Assembly (NCBI GenBank): GCA_947650365.1
Contig: OX393557.1
Coordinates: 2,966,638-3,030,637, forward strand
From: Chamaelirium japonicum
Lineage: Eukaryota > Streptophyta > Magnoliopsida > Liliales > Melanthiaceae
Length of the DNA stretch: 64,000 nt
Reading direction: 5' to 3'
In this document: one piece after another, positions 9,697-19,785 of the stretch
How the letters are laid out: the number at the start of each line of letters is the position of its first letter
Numbering within the stretch: the first letter of the stretch is position 1
Notes under the pieces: generated by a model
What the model was told of the DNA's origin: nothing
Seen by the model: only the letters and a program-made list of their open reading frames with translations
Databases searched by the model: none
Made by a program: the position numbers and the translations under genes

Positions 9697-10101
9697 TCAT
9701 TTGGCTTGATCCGCATCACTTATAAGAGTGTTCGTCGGAAGCAAAAGTTCAAAACCGAGGCTGCTTTGAAGCTCTTGTCTGAAAGGACTGAAGATTTGAA
9801 AGTTGCTCAGGATGAGGCTCTAGCATCGAAACACGAGGCGGCTAAGGCTCGGATTTTAATGAAATCACTACAGGGCCGTCTTAATGCTCGCTGCTTGGAG
9901 TTGGAGGTGGCACGGGCTTCTATTGAGGAGCTGAAGGCTTGAGTGAGTACCGAAGCTACCTCCTCCACTTCTGAGAAAAAGGTCAGGCAACTCGAGGTGG
10001 ACAATGCCAGCCTGACAAAGACGACAAGCGAGGTTGTGGCTTTCGTGATACAGTGTGTGGGTAGTTAGTCTTCGAAGGAGTTTGGCATTGATAACCCTTA
10101 G
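9697..10101 (+). pseudogene. Tat antisense coiled-coil gene, left copy: last exon
   Basis: The exon begins SFGLIRITYKSVRRKQ and continues as a long Lys/Glu/Ala/Leu-rich coiled-coil stretch (ALKLLSERTEDLKVAQDEAL, LELEVARASIEELKA). It ends with a short conserved tail at the tag stop 10099-10101. Stops at about 9940 and 10066 mean this copy is dead. The matching exon at 61030-61437 has only one internal stop. No homologue outside Tat-type elements is claimed. Confidence 0.7.
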
Positions 10102-10425
10102 GGTAGCTTGTATTTTCTTTCTCTTTGAGTTTGTAATCATATTTTGTACTTGTCTCTTTTTGATAGTATGAGATTACCCTTTTGGCTTGGACTACATAAT
10201 TGAAATGTCTCTGAATTCTCTGATTGAATGGTATAGAAATATCTTGAATGGTTATTGAATGGGTTGAGTGCCTCAGACTTTCATTGAGTGCCAAGGACAG
10301 GGCCTTGGGCTTAATGTATGTGCTGAGGCGTTGCACGCCTCAAACTTTTATCGAGTGCCAAGGGCAGGGCCTATGGCTTATTGTATGATAGGAACTGGAG
10401 GGTAGAGTATTCAGTGTGGCACCTT
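10102..10425 (+). other. Non-coding spacer between antisense gene and tandem array
   Basis: This is an AT-rich stretch of short related phrases such as cgagtgccaaggacagggcc (10287 region and again near 10350). The same spacer occurs at 61440-61735 after the second copy of the antisense gene. A related phrase precedes array B near 16000-16050. Confidence 0.6.
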
Positions 10426-11780
10426 GGTGCTGGCTGACTCAGGCTTATGTGCGATGCCAGAGATTCGGAGTACTCGACGTAGTGCTCGTGTATCGGTTGA
10501 CTTAGGCTTAGAGCCATTTCAGTCAAACCTACGTCTAGGGCATATAGCTTCGTACCATTGCAGGTTAGCCGGCCATATCGCAATGCAAACCAGACTAACT
10601 GTGGTGAGTCACGGTTGCATGAGTTCTTACAGGACTCGAGAGCATGTGCAACGCTAGAGATTCAGAGTACTCAACATAATTTCCATATATTGATGACTTA
10701 GGCTTAGAGCTGTTTCGGTCGAACCTACGTCTAGGGCACATAGCTTTGTATCGTTGTGGGTTTGTCAGCCATGTCGCAATGTGAACTGGACTAACTGTAG
10801 CGAGACATGGTTGCATGAGTTCTTACGAGACTCGAAAGCATGTGCGATGCCGGATATTCGGAGTACTAAGCATAGTGCCCATGTATTAGTTGACTTAGGA
10901 TTAGAGTCGTTTCGATTGATCCTACGTCTAGAGCACATAGCTTTGTACCATTGCGGGTTAGGCGGCCATGTCGTAATGCAAACTGGACTAACTGTGGCGA
11001 GACATGGTTGCATGAGTTCTTACGGGACTCGGGAGCATGTGCGACGTTGGAGCTTCGGAGTACTCAAGGTAGTGCCCGTGTATCGGTTGACTTAGGCTTA
11101 GAGCCGTTTCGGTCGAACCTACATCTAATGTATATAGCTTTGTACCGTTGCGGGTTAGCTGGCCGTGTCGCAATGCTAACCGGACTAACTGTGGTGAGGC
11201 ACGGTTGCATGAGTTCTTATAGGACTCGGGAGCATATGCGACGTCATAGATTTGGAGTACTCAGCGTAGTGCCCGTGTATCTGTTGACTTAGGCTTAGAG
11301 CTGTTTTGGTCGAACTTACGTCTAGGGCATATAGCTTTGTACCGTTACCGGTTAGCTGGCCGTGTCGTAACGCGAACCGAACTAACTATGGCGAGGCATG
11401 GTTGCATGAGTTCTTATGGGACTCGGGAGCATGTGCGATGCCAAATATTCGAAGTACTCAGCGTAGTACCCATGTATTAGTTGACTTAGGCTTAGAGCCA
11501 TTTTGGTCGAACCTACGTCTAGGGCACATAGCTTTGTACCATTGCCGGTTAGCTGGCCGTGTCGCAATGCGAACCGAACTAACTATGGCTAGGCACGGTT
11601 GCATGAGTTCTTATGGGACTCGAGAGCAATTGCAACGCTAGAGATTCGGAGTACTCAGCGTAATGCCCGTGTATCAGTTGACTTAAGCTTAGAGCCACTT
11701 CGGTCGAGCCTATATATAGGGCACATAGCTTTGTACTGTTGCGGGTTAGCCGGTCGTGTCGCAACATGAACCGGACTAAC
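10425..11780. repeat. Tandem array A, ~197-bp monomers (about 7 units)
   Basis: The landmark gagttcttay recurs at 10621, 10817, 11014, 11211, 11408 and 11605, a period of 196-197 bases. Each unit also holds catagctttgtacc and a caatgcgaaccggactaact-like box. Units differ by scattered substitutions. The array ends where Tat pol (- strand) begins, so it occupies the 3' untranslated part of that element. Tat elements are known to carry such hypervariable 3' UTR tandem repeats, which can seed satellites. Many overlapping short frames inside it are by-products of the repetition. Confidence 0.9.
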
Positions 11781-11789
11781 TATCGCTTT

Positions 11790-12715
11790 GAAGGGGAGTT
11801 GAGATCGAATTTATAAGACTTAAAATTTGTAGCATCAAATCTGTTATTGATAACATGAAAGCGGTTACATCTATTGATAGAATCTCTTGAGATTATTAGC
11901 GTTCCATGCTCTCGGGAGCCTTTGTCCTTCTGGAGTGACAAGTCAGTATGAACCTTTCCTGCCTGCTGATTCAACGATGTACGACCCTTTCCAATTCGGA
12001 GTGAATTTACTGCTGTCGGGCTCCTTTATATTTGGGAAGACCACTCTGAGGACAAGGTCGCAAATATTGAAACATCTTTTGCTGACTTTGCGATCATAGG
12101 CTGACTTGATCTTCTGTTGGTAGTTGGCAATATGCGTAGCTGCTTGGTCACAGAGCTCGTCTGTATGGTCGAGGTTGTTGATGTAAAGCTCCTCGTTGCT
12201 TCCATACTCGATTGCAAGAGTCTTGAGAGTTGGAAAAGTTGCTTTAGTTAGCAGAACTGCTTCTGATCCATAAGTCAGGCAGAAGGGTGAGAATCTGATC
12301 GATCGACGAGGTATGGTTTGATAACTCCATAAAACCTCGGGAAGGATCTTCTCCCACAGTCCCTTCTTATTGTCTAACTTCTTTTTGAGAGTGCCGATGA
12401 TGGCTCTATTGGAAGCTTCAACCTTGCCGCATTGAGGGTATCTTGGTATAGAACAGAAGAGTTTGATTTCGTAGCTTTGGCAGAATTCGCAGAATTTGTC
12501 TGAATCAAACTGAGCTCCATTATCGGCGATGAGGACTTGTGGCATGCCAAACCTCAAGAAGATGTTCTGCCTAATGAACTTGATGACTTTGTCGTCGGTC
12601 TTTCGGAATAAAGGCACGGATTTGACGCTCATCAGATGGGAGATGGATTGCTCGAGCATGTCGGTGACCTGGCTCGCACTTTTGAACAAACTGACGAGCA
12701 TCCTTCGCCATAGTC
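11790..12715 (-). pseudogene. Integrase core of Tat-lineage Ty3/gypsy element (broken)
   Basis: A 252-residue open frame (12701-11943) carries IFLRFGMPQVLIADNGAQFD (second catalytic Asp in ADNG). It also has PRYPQCGKVEASNRAIIG (catalytic Glu) and GLWEKILPEVLWSYQTIPRR. These are typical of Tat/Retand-type integrases. The first catalytic Asp and the zinc-binding part lie upstream in another frame, so the protein is not intact. A C-terminal tail resembling KFTPNWKGSYIV is present. The gene ends next to tandem array A. Confidence 0.88.
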
Positions 12716-12985
12716 AGCCAGTAGTAACCTTGGAGTTTAATTTTTTCCTTCGAGTGATCTTCCACCGGAATGGTTGCCGTAGGCTCCGGTGTGGATGTCA
12801 GCCAAGATCTTTTCTTCTTGACCTGGGCCAATACATTTGAGGAGTGTTCCGTCGTGTGATTGGAAGTAGAGGTCTTCCCTTCGAAAGTGGTAGTGTGAAA
12901 GCTTTCTCTGGAGTCGTCTGCCTTGAACGGGGTCTTTGGGCACTCTGCTATGCCTGAAGAAGTCGAGGATTGGCTCTCCAATCTG
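12716..12985 (-). pseudogene. Integrase zinc-binding region of Tat element (broken)
   Basis: In shifting frames the - strand reads DLYFQSHDGTLLKCIGP, then ADIHTGAYGNHSGGRSL (the two His) and YYWLTMAKDARQFVQKC (the first Cys). The second Cys of the HHCC motif is not seen where expected. Two frameshifts separate this region from the core. It lies between the archaeal-type RNase H and the integrase core, as in other Tat elements. Confidence 0.75.
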
Positions 12986-12999
12986 ATTGACTATCGGCT

Positions 13000-13510
13000 A
13001 GGATGAGAATAAAGGTTGGCTGTTTCCAACCCTTTTTGCCTTTCGTTGTGACGATGAGGTAATGCTCGAGGCTAGCCTTGGACAGCTCCTGATAGTCGAT
13101 TTGGATTTGACGTTCGTTGATTGGATCTCCGAGCACTGAAGCAGCATTGGCGAGAGCGTCGGCTTCTCGATTTTTTGCCCTTGGTATTTGAAGAAATTTG
13201 ATATCGACAAACTACCGCTCAATGTGTTTCATAAGGGATAGGTAGTGCTGCATCATCTCTCCCCATGCTACGTAGTCCCCGTGTATCTATATGATCACCA
13301 ATTAGGAATCACTGTAGACAACATGACCTACCCCCAAAGCTTGTGCTATTTCTAATCCGAAGATGAGTACTTCATACTCAGCTTCGTTGTTGGTGGCGTT
13401 GAATCCAAAAAGGACGGCCTTTTGGAGATGTTCAAGTTTGGAGGATATTAGAACTATCCCAATTCCTGAGCCGACTGAGCTTAAAGCCCCATCAGTATAG
13501 AGCTTCCATC
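13000..13510 (-). pseudogene. Second (archaeal-type) RNase H of Tat element (broken)
   Basis: Reading leftwards from 13506, LYTDGALS carries the first catalytic Asp (codon at 13491-13493), NNEAEYE the Glu (about 13375) and VVYSDS the next Asp (about 13320). These are followed by RAKNREADALANAAS near 13150. Possession of an extra RNase H of this type after the regular one is a diagnostic trait of the Tat lineage. Stops, for example just after SDS, break the frame. Confidence 0.8.
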
Positions 13511-14345
13511 AAGTAGCTATTGTAGAACGAGCCTTAGGGCTTGGATCGAGGTGAGGTTCATCGTTGTCATCGAGATGCATCTCTGGATCGTCTTCAAGGG
13601 CGATAGGATCTTCCGCAGGGAAGTCGCAAGGAAGTCGACGATGGCTTGCCCTTTGACGAAGATACGAGGCTCGAATTGAATACCGAGAGAACTTATCTCA
13701 TTTACCCACTTGGTCATCTGATCGGCTCGACCTGCCTTATCGAGGATGTCTTTGAGTGGATGCTTAGAAGCGACGATAACCAAGTGAGAGACGAAGTAGG
13801 AATGGAGTCATCGCGAGGCGGTTAGCAGAGCCAATGTGACCTTCTCTATTATGGAGTAGCGAGTCTCGGTGGGTAAGAGGGTATGGCTGATGTAGTAGAC
13901 AGGACATTTGATATCATCCCTCCTTCTAACCAAGACTGCGCTGATGGCTTGATTGGTGACGGCGAGGTATAACCAAAGTGACTCTTCTAGCGTTGGAGTG
14001 GTCAGGATAGGAGCTCGAGCGAGGTAGAACTTGATATCTTTGAAGGCTTGCTCGCAGGCCGAGTTCCATCCCGAAGTGTCTACCTTTCATAGTTTGTCGA
14101 AGAGAGGCTTGCACTTATCCGAGGACTTGGAGATGAATCGGTTAAGGATTGTTAACCTTACCATGAGGTGCTGAACCTCTTTCAGGTTGGAAGGCGATGG
14201 CATTTCGAGGATTGCTCGAATTTGATCTGGATTTGCTTCGATGCCCCTCCTAGTTACCAGATGACTCAGGAATTTGCCCGATTAAACTCCGAAGGCACAT
14301 TTGACTGGATTCAGCTTCATGCGATACTTCCTTAGGATTTGGAAG
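13511..14345 (-). pseudogene. RT C-terminus and first RNase H of Tat element (broken)
   Basis: From the right, KYRMKLNPVKCAFGV and GKFLSHLVTRRGIEANPDQI mark the RT thumb/connection near 14200-14330. RNase H motifs follow near 13900-13960 (TNQAISAVLVRR, CPVYYISHTLL). ASKHPLKDILDKAGRADQM and IFVKGQAIVDFLA lie at 13783-13620. The catalytic half of RT (the YVDD region), the protease and the link to Gag are missing. The sequence leaves the family abruptly at about 14345. Confidence 0.83.
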
Positions 14346-14630
14346 GCTTAATGCATTACTTCCTTAAGATTTTACAACTGTCAGATTTATATGACATTTG
14401 TTTTTGTAAGTGACATTTAGTCAATTAACGTGAAACCAAAATTTCGAATGTGATATTTCCAGTTTGTGACAGTTGTAAAATTAAGAGACATCTATCGGCA
14501 GTTTGTGTCCGATAAAGTGTCTCTTGATTTTGCAACTTTCAGTTTTACGTGACATTTTCTTCTGTGACATTTAGTTAGTTAATGTGAAACCAAGATTTCA
14601 AAAGCGATATTTCACTTTTTTATAACAATC
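14345..14630. repeat. Small inverted and tandem repeats, possible MITE relic
   Basis: ttttacaactgtca (about 14372-14385) recurs inverted as tgacagttgtaaaa (about 14466-14479). Next comes a hairpin, agagacatctatcgg...ccgataaagtgtctct (about 14481-14523). A ~155-base segment with gtgacatttagt...aatgtgaaacc is then repeated at 14525-14620. The layout suggests a decayed foldback element inserted where Tat RT breaks off. Confidence 0.55.
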
Positions 14631-14757
14631 GGGCTGGGCTACGGGCTCAATGTGGCAGCTCGAGCCCGGCCCATGGTGTGTTCGGGCCGGGTCGTTAACT
14701 GGCCTGGGTCTGATTCAGGCGGGGTTCGGATTGATGGGCTTTGTTTACACCCTAGGG
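14630..14757 (-). mobile_element. Possible hAT-type terminal region
   Basis: The - strand from 14757 reads ctagggtgtaaacaaagccc and continues into a run of ggcccgag/gggccgggct words. Many plant hAT elements start with a (c/t)agGGGTGTAAAC end followed by such GGGCC repeats. No partner end or 8-bp target duplication was found. Confidence 0.4.
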
Positions 14758-15830
14758 TAGTCTTATATCCATTTTTTTTTTTAGAATTTCATAATCAATA
14801 TGGGTCTAGTTTTGTAGATCTCTATGAGTTCCAGAAATACAAATTTTATAAAATTTTGATATGTCTACAAGAAGTTATAGATTTTTTTAAGTGGAAAACA
14901 CAACTCGCAAAAAATACTATTTAAAATCTGATGCAAATGAGAGCATATGAATACCGCGTAAAGATTCTGATCTTGAGGGCAAATGAGACATTTGAACTTT
15001 GGTTTGCTTTTCATATTAAATTGTTAAGCCATTGAATGGTTGCCACCTCATGGGGATTCCTGATGGGGCCTATAGAATGGGGCTCCCCTATCACTACTCT
15101 TCTTTTATTTGGTACTACTTCTCCTCAAGTTGGAGAGGTTTTGTTTGGATAAAATGACATTCAGCCAACTCAATAGCTGATTAGTGGTTGTCCTGAACGC
15201 TCTATTCAGCCATGGAAAGTTGTGATCGGCTAGTGTGATCTGCTGGAAAGAGGCATTGCTCGGGTTTTTGGGTGATCCATTTTGAGGGATCCAAAATTGA
15301 TCGGTTTTGGGGTTCCACTCCCACACGGATGCTTCGACCCATCAATTCCATAATCGATCTGCTCTGCGGCCCTTGATCAGTTTTAGTGATCTCCCATCCA
15401 GGGATTTCAACCTTGTTTGCTAGGGCAAGTCCTTGCTATTGATGTCACGCCATGTGATTGTGCGGAGTAAGGAATCACCCTCGACTTTGATCAATAGGTG
15501 ACGTAGATGTTATTGACTGTGGAGGGTGCTGCTACGGGTGCCCGGGCCAGTTGTTTTGGGAGATCGACTCTGGACGACACTGCTGCGAAGTTCCCAGGTC
15601 GATCTGCTTATGGGATCTGCTACTGGGAGTTGCTGCAACCAGGTGTCTGGGCCGATCCAATCATTTATATGTCCAGGATAATCGGTTTTGGATATAGGTC
15701 CAAGATATGCCTTCTCTGGGGCCACCCTTGGCCGATCAATTCTTGTGATTCCGATAGGTTTTTGGAAATTGACTGTCGACGACTTAGCAACCTCCCACTT
15801 AGGCTAGGGATCGGCCGGTTGCCTACCTCG
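14758..15830. other. No recognisable feature
   Basis: This is mixed-composition sequence. A frame of 120 residues at 15507-15869 and overlapping frames on the other strand have no recognised motif. Words such as gatcggttttgg recur loosely. It lies between the broken Tat RT and array B and may be decayed Tat 3' region. Confidence 0.4.
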
Positions 15831-16060
15831 GACTTAGTTTCGAATACCAAGGCTGTCTTCTTGGGCTGAGATGATGTCAACATCTCGGACTTTGGCAGGT
15901 GCCGAAGTGGTGAAGCTTGCCTCAGACTTTGTCTTTGATTGCCAAGATTGTCTCCTTGGGCCGAGACGCTATCGATGTCTCAGGATTTATCGAGTGCCGA
16001 GGCGGCGAAGCCTGCCTCGGACTTAGTTTCGAATGCCAAGGGTAGGCCCTTGGACTTTAA
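15831..16060. repeat. ~94-bp imperfect tandem repeat
   Basis: The phrase (g)actt.gtttcga.tgccaag recurs at about 15831, 15925 and 16019. Between these, gggc.gagacg..atc.a.gtctc and gccgaggcggcgaagc elements are shared, giving a ~94-base period over about 2.4 units. Confidence 0.6.
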
Positions 16061-16254
16061 AATGCAGAAACTGTGACATTGGACTTCTTGCATGCTGAGG
16101 CGGTGGCGATGACATCAAATTTGCCTTTGAGTGCTCTTCCCCCTTGGTATTGTCTTCAAGCGCTATAGCTATGCCCTTGGGTTTGTTGTTCGACCGAGGC
16201 TATAAACCAGTCAGCCGCATTGAAACTGAGGTTAGTCGGCTGAGTCGCAACCCC

Positions 16255-17220
16255 AATCGGACTAATTGAGGCGAGGCACATAACATGTATCCAGACAGAA
16301 CACGGAGCATGCATGACGCTACTGATTCGGAGTCCTTAATGTAGTGCCTTTGCATGCTTGCAGATCTAGACGAAGCACTGTTTCAATCGAGTCAACGTTA
16401 GGGCATGTAGCATTGTACCGTTGCAAGTTAGTAGGTCATGTCACAACACGAACCGAACTAACTGAGGCGAGGCACGAAATATGTGTTCTTACGAAACAAG
16501 GATTATACGCGACACCAGTCATTCAAAGTACTTAGTGTAGTGCCTTTGTATGCTGGCCGATCTAGGCAAAGCGCTATTTCAATCGAGCCAACGTCGGGGC
16601 AAGTAGCTTTGTACCGTTACAGGTTAGTTGGCATGTTGCAACATGAACCGAACTAATTATAGCGAGGCACGGAACATGTGTTCTTATGAGACACGTAGTA
16701 TGCACGGTACCAGTCATTTGGAGTACTTAGCATAGTGCCTTTGTATGTTGGCTGATCTAGGCAAAGCATCGTTTCAATCAAGCTAACATCGTGGCATGTA
16801 GCTTTGTACCGTTGCAGGTTTGTTGGCCGTGTCACAACACTAACCGAACTAACTGTGGCAAGGCACGAAACATGTGTTCTTACGAGACATGGAGTATGTT
16901 GCATGCATGATACCAGTCATTCGAAGTACATAGCATAGTGCCTTTGTATGCTGGCTGATCTAGGCGAAGCACCGTTTCAATCGAGCCAACGTCGGGGTAT
17001 GTAGCTTTGTACCATTGCACGTTAGTTGGCCATGTCGCAACACGAACCGAACTTACTGTTGTGAGGAGCGGAACATGTGTTCTTATGAAACACGGAGTAT
17101 GCACGATGCCAGTGATTCGGAGTACTTAGCGTAGTGCCTTTGTATGCTGGCTGATCTAGGTGAAGTGTCATTTCAATCGAGCCAACGTCGGGGCATGTAG
17201 CGTCGTATTGTTATTGGTTA
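16255..17220. repeat. Tandem array B, ~197-bp monomers (about 5 units)
   Basis: The landmark atgtgttctta recurs at about 16285, 16483, 16678, 16874 and 17077 (period 195-203). Monomers share the order of boxes seen in array A: gaggcac...ttctta, ggagtact, catgtagctttgtaccgtt and cacgaaccgaactaact. They are clearly a diverged subfamily, in the same orientation as A. The array directly follows the 3' end of the Tat gag region. Confidence 0.88.
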
Positions 17221-17299
17221 ATAATCCACAAAGTATTGATTGAAGAAAATTTGAGCATGTCCGGGTATCAGACAAATGCCGATAATTTCATTAATAACT

Positions 17300-18956
17300 T
17301 GATATGGATTACACAAATGATAGTTGTTTTTCAAACAAGCAATATTTCAAGAGAATCATGCAGCCTTCCGTGCTAATCAGTTGATCGGATATTTTTCTTT
17401 CCGTAGACTCTGTTAGCTCATTGAGCTATGGATTCCATAAGCCTTTCTTTCATTGGGAGCAGAGGGAGTGTCCTTGTTGGATACTTCTTTTTCTCTAAAC
17501 TCCTAAAGATATCCCTATCGCAAGAGATTTTCAAGATGATATAAGAGACTTCTGCATTTCGTCGTTGAGTGCCCATGGCTTTGATGGAACTCATAGTAGA
17601 TCGATTTGTCGGTCATATGCTTTGAATCTGGCGGGCGTGGATTCGACCTCTTCAGATAAGGCTCGTCTTGGATCTGCTCGAGTATCAGCTCGATCGGTAA
17701 GTTCCGCTGGGTGAACTTGATTTTCTTTGACTTCGGGGATCTATCCTTCCCTTCTAATGCCCGCTTCGGTCGCTCCTCTTTCGTGTGTATGGAGTTTGCT
17801 CATGCTGACCACTTAGGGGGGCTCTTGTCGGAGGTTTTCTTCTTCGTCTCCCATCCTCTGTGTGTTGTCTGGTTGTCGTCCACTTCGATCTCCCTCTGTA
17901 TCCTATTAAATATCACCCCCAGGGTGGATGGAGGGTTTCAGATGAAGTCATTGTAGATATGGAGGTCATAGTGAAGTGCGTTATGAAAGGCAAGCATAAC
18001 TGCCTCGTCATCAAGGTGCCTTCTGGTGAGCGATACATGCTCGTTCCGGAACCTTCGGGTGAAACTTCGGAGGGTCTCGTCTAACCCTATGCGAAGATGG
18101 TAAAGAGTGTCGAGCGTCTTATCCGGCTTCAAATTCAGTTGGTAGTGTTGGACGAAGAGGTCTGCCAATGTCTCGAATTGAGTAATGGTGCCCAGAGGGA
18201 GGTTGTGGTACCAATCCAAGGACGGCTCATCGAGGCTTCCCGCGAAGGTGCGACACAATACGTGATTGTCGAACTCGTGCGACGTTAAGGCCTGCTTAAA
18301 TGCGAGGATGTGCATGGTCGGATCTCCCTTTATGCAGTTGAACTTGGGTAGAATGAAAGCTCGCCAACCTTGGGGAAATACTGCATCAAGGATGCTTCTA
18401 TGGAGCGGTCCCTCTGCTGAGACCGCTTCCCTCCTATCGGCTTGTCGATTCTGAAGGGAAAGATGAGAGTGATGCGACGAAGACATTTGCTCTCTTCTAA
18501 AATGAACCGAGTCCTCCAGGGCTCGATTCTTTTCATGAGGGTAAGTGGTCTGAGGACGATGCCCCACATTCCTTGCGTGCCGCAGCATGTAACGTCCTGA
18601 CGAGGCTTTGGACTCAGCAGGTCCTCCTCCTTACCATGGCATCTTGATGCAATCCCAGACTATCTGTCGGGATGGAATGACTGAGTGTCTTCAATGCGGG
18701 GGATCAATTGCAGTAGGTCTAGTGGATCGGCTCCCGAGCGTGGTGAAAGACTGGCTACTAGAGTTTTTGGCAGCGGGATGACAACCCCAACGCCATTGTC
18801 GGCTTTACCAGCATGAGATGGTATAACTATCCCCGCCTCTGTCGCAACCTTTTCAAGGGAATCTCGCTCGATCATCAAGGCAGTGTTCTGCATTACGAGA
18901 GCCAGGAGTTTATAGTCTTCCGCCGATACTTGATAAGTTCCTAGTTGCTCTGGCAT
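17300..18956 (-). pseudogene. Gag of Tat-lineage Ty3/gypsy element (broken)
   Basis: The central 216-residue frame (18588-17938) carries the capsid-type motif set: GWRAFILPKFNCIKGDPTMH, CRTFAGSLDEPSLDWYHNLP, a KTLDTLYHLR block and LRSFTRRFRNEHV. These match plant Retrotrans_gag domains of Tat elements. An N-terminal part (18956-18663) begins at a Met but is separated by stops. A C-terminal zinc-knuckle-like stretch near 17560 (YYEFHQSHGHSTTKC) has lost its first Cys. Gag would form the virus-like particle. It is followed not by protease/RT but by array B. Confidence 0.83.
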
Positions 18957-19340
18957 CGGGGAGATAGCATGGGCCTTGCCTGAGCGCTACAGAGCCGTTC
19001 CGAAGTGATGTGAATAAGCCCTGCACGAGTGAGCCTCAAGTTGAGGCTGGTCGACCCCAAGTGCTACAGATCTGCGACTCATCGAGTGGGCTGCAGAACG
19101 GCCTTGGTCATCTTTTTGCTGGCTCGCATCTTGTCGGGGCTAGTTAGAGACTTGATTCTGATGCTTCCGGGGCTTCGCCATTGCTAGAGTAGCCTTACTT
19201 CTGGATGGTGAAGAAAGGGAAATCAATTGCTTCTACTCGGTTGATCAGCCTCTGGGTGTTACACTGCCAATTAGTTTATTCTACTTAACCAATCAGCCTT
19301 TGAAGAAGAGCGGATGAGCTTTTTACTCGAATCTCATAAA
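18957..19340 (-). other. Tat leader between PBS and gag
   Basis: This is a non-coding or decayed leader of about 380 bases on the - strand. No conserved motif is recognised. Confidence 0.5.
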
Positions 19341-19350
19341 CGGTGCCAAA
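19341..19350 (-). other. Primer-binding site of Tat element
   Basis: On the - strand, ...ccccacag precedes tttggcaccg. Tat elements commonly begin their internal region with tttggcgccg, so this is the expected PBS with one change. It is not the tRNA-Met type used by the other elements here. Confidence 0.7.
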
Positions 19351-19351
19351 C

Positions 19352-19785
19352 TGTGGGGAAAAAATCTTTTGCCGTCGGAAGACTTCCTACCACTATCAAT
19401 TGATGTGGTGTTGAGTAAGTAGTAGACGTGTAGCTTGAGATAAGAGTGAGGGAAGTAGAGATTAAGGAGAACAGACACAAGGTTTGTTGTCAAAGTTTGG
19501 ACGCAGCCTATGTCTCCGTGCGATAAGTCGTAACCTTAATCCACTAGATCCGAAGGAGTAGAGCTACCCCTCAACAAGCCGAGGGGGGCTTGTATAAGTG
19601 GTCTAGCTATAGCTAGAGGGGTGTAGAACTAGAAGGTAGAGGGAGAGACTTGGCCTTTCTCTGGTCTGCTTCGGTGTAGAGCTCTCTACTCTCACCCAAA
19701 CCTCGACTTTCCCCAAGTAGTAAGGGATCCAGAGCTTGTCCCAAAGTCTCCGAAGAGGTCCCTAATATTGTTTGCCATTGTTATA
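19352..19785 (-). repeat. 5' LTR (3' portion) of Tat element, cut by Copia-A
   Basis: The LTR is identified by the adjacent PBS and its terminal TG (CA on the - strand). Only about 434 bases remain before Copia-A begins at 19786. The missing U3 part was not found on the far side of the nest. Confidence 0.65.

Noticed and set aside
10424..11767. Several overlapping frames of 60-113 codons on both strands
   Set aside because: They recur with the 197-bp monomer in shifting frames and show no conserved protein. They are by-products of the tandem array.
10425..11780. CRISPR-like repeat/spacer array
   Set aside because: The whole ~197-bp unit is repeated with uniform divergence, with no short repeat and unique spacer structure, in plant nuclear DNA.
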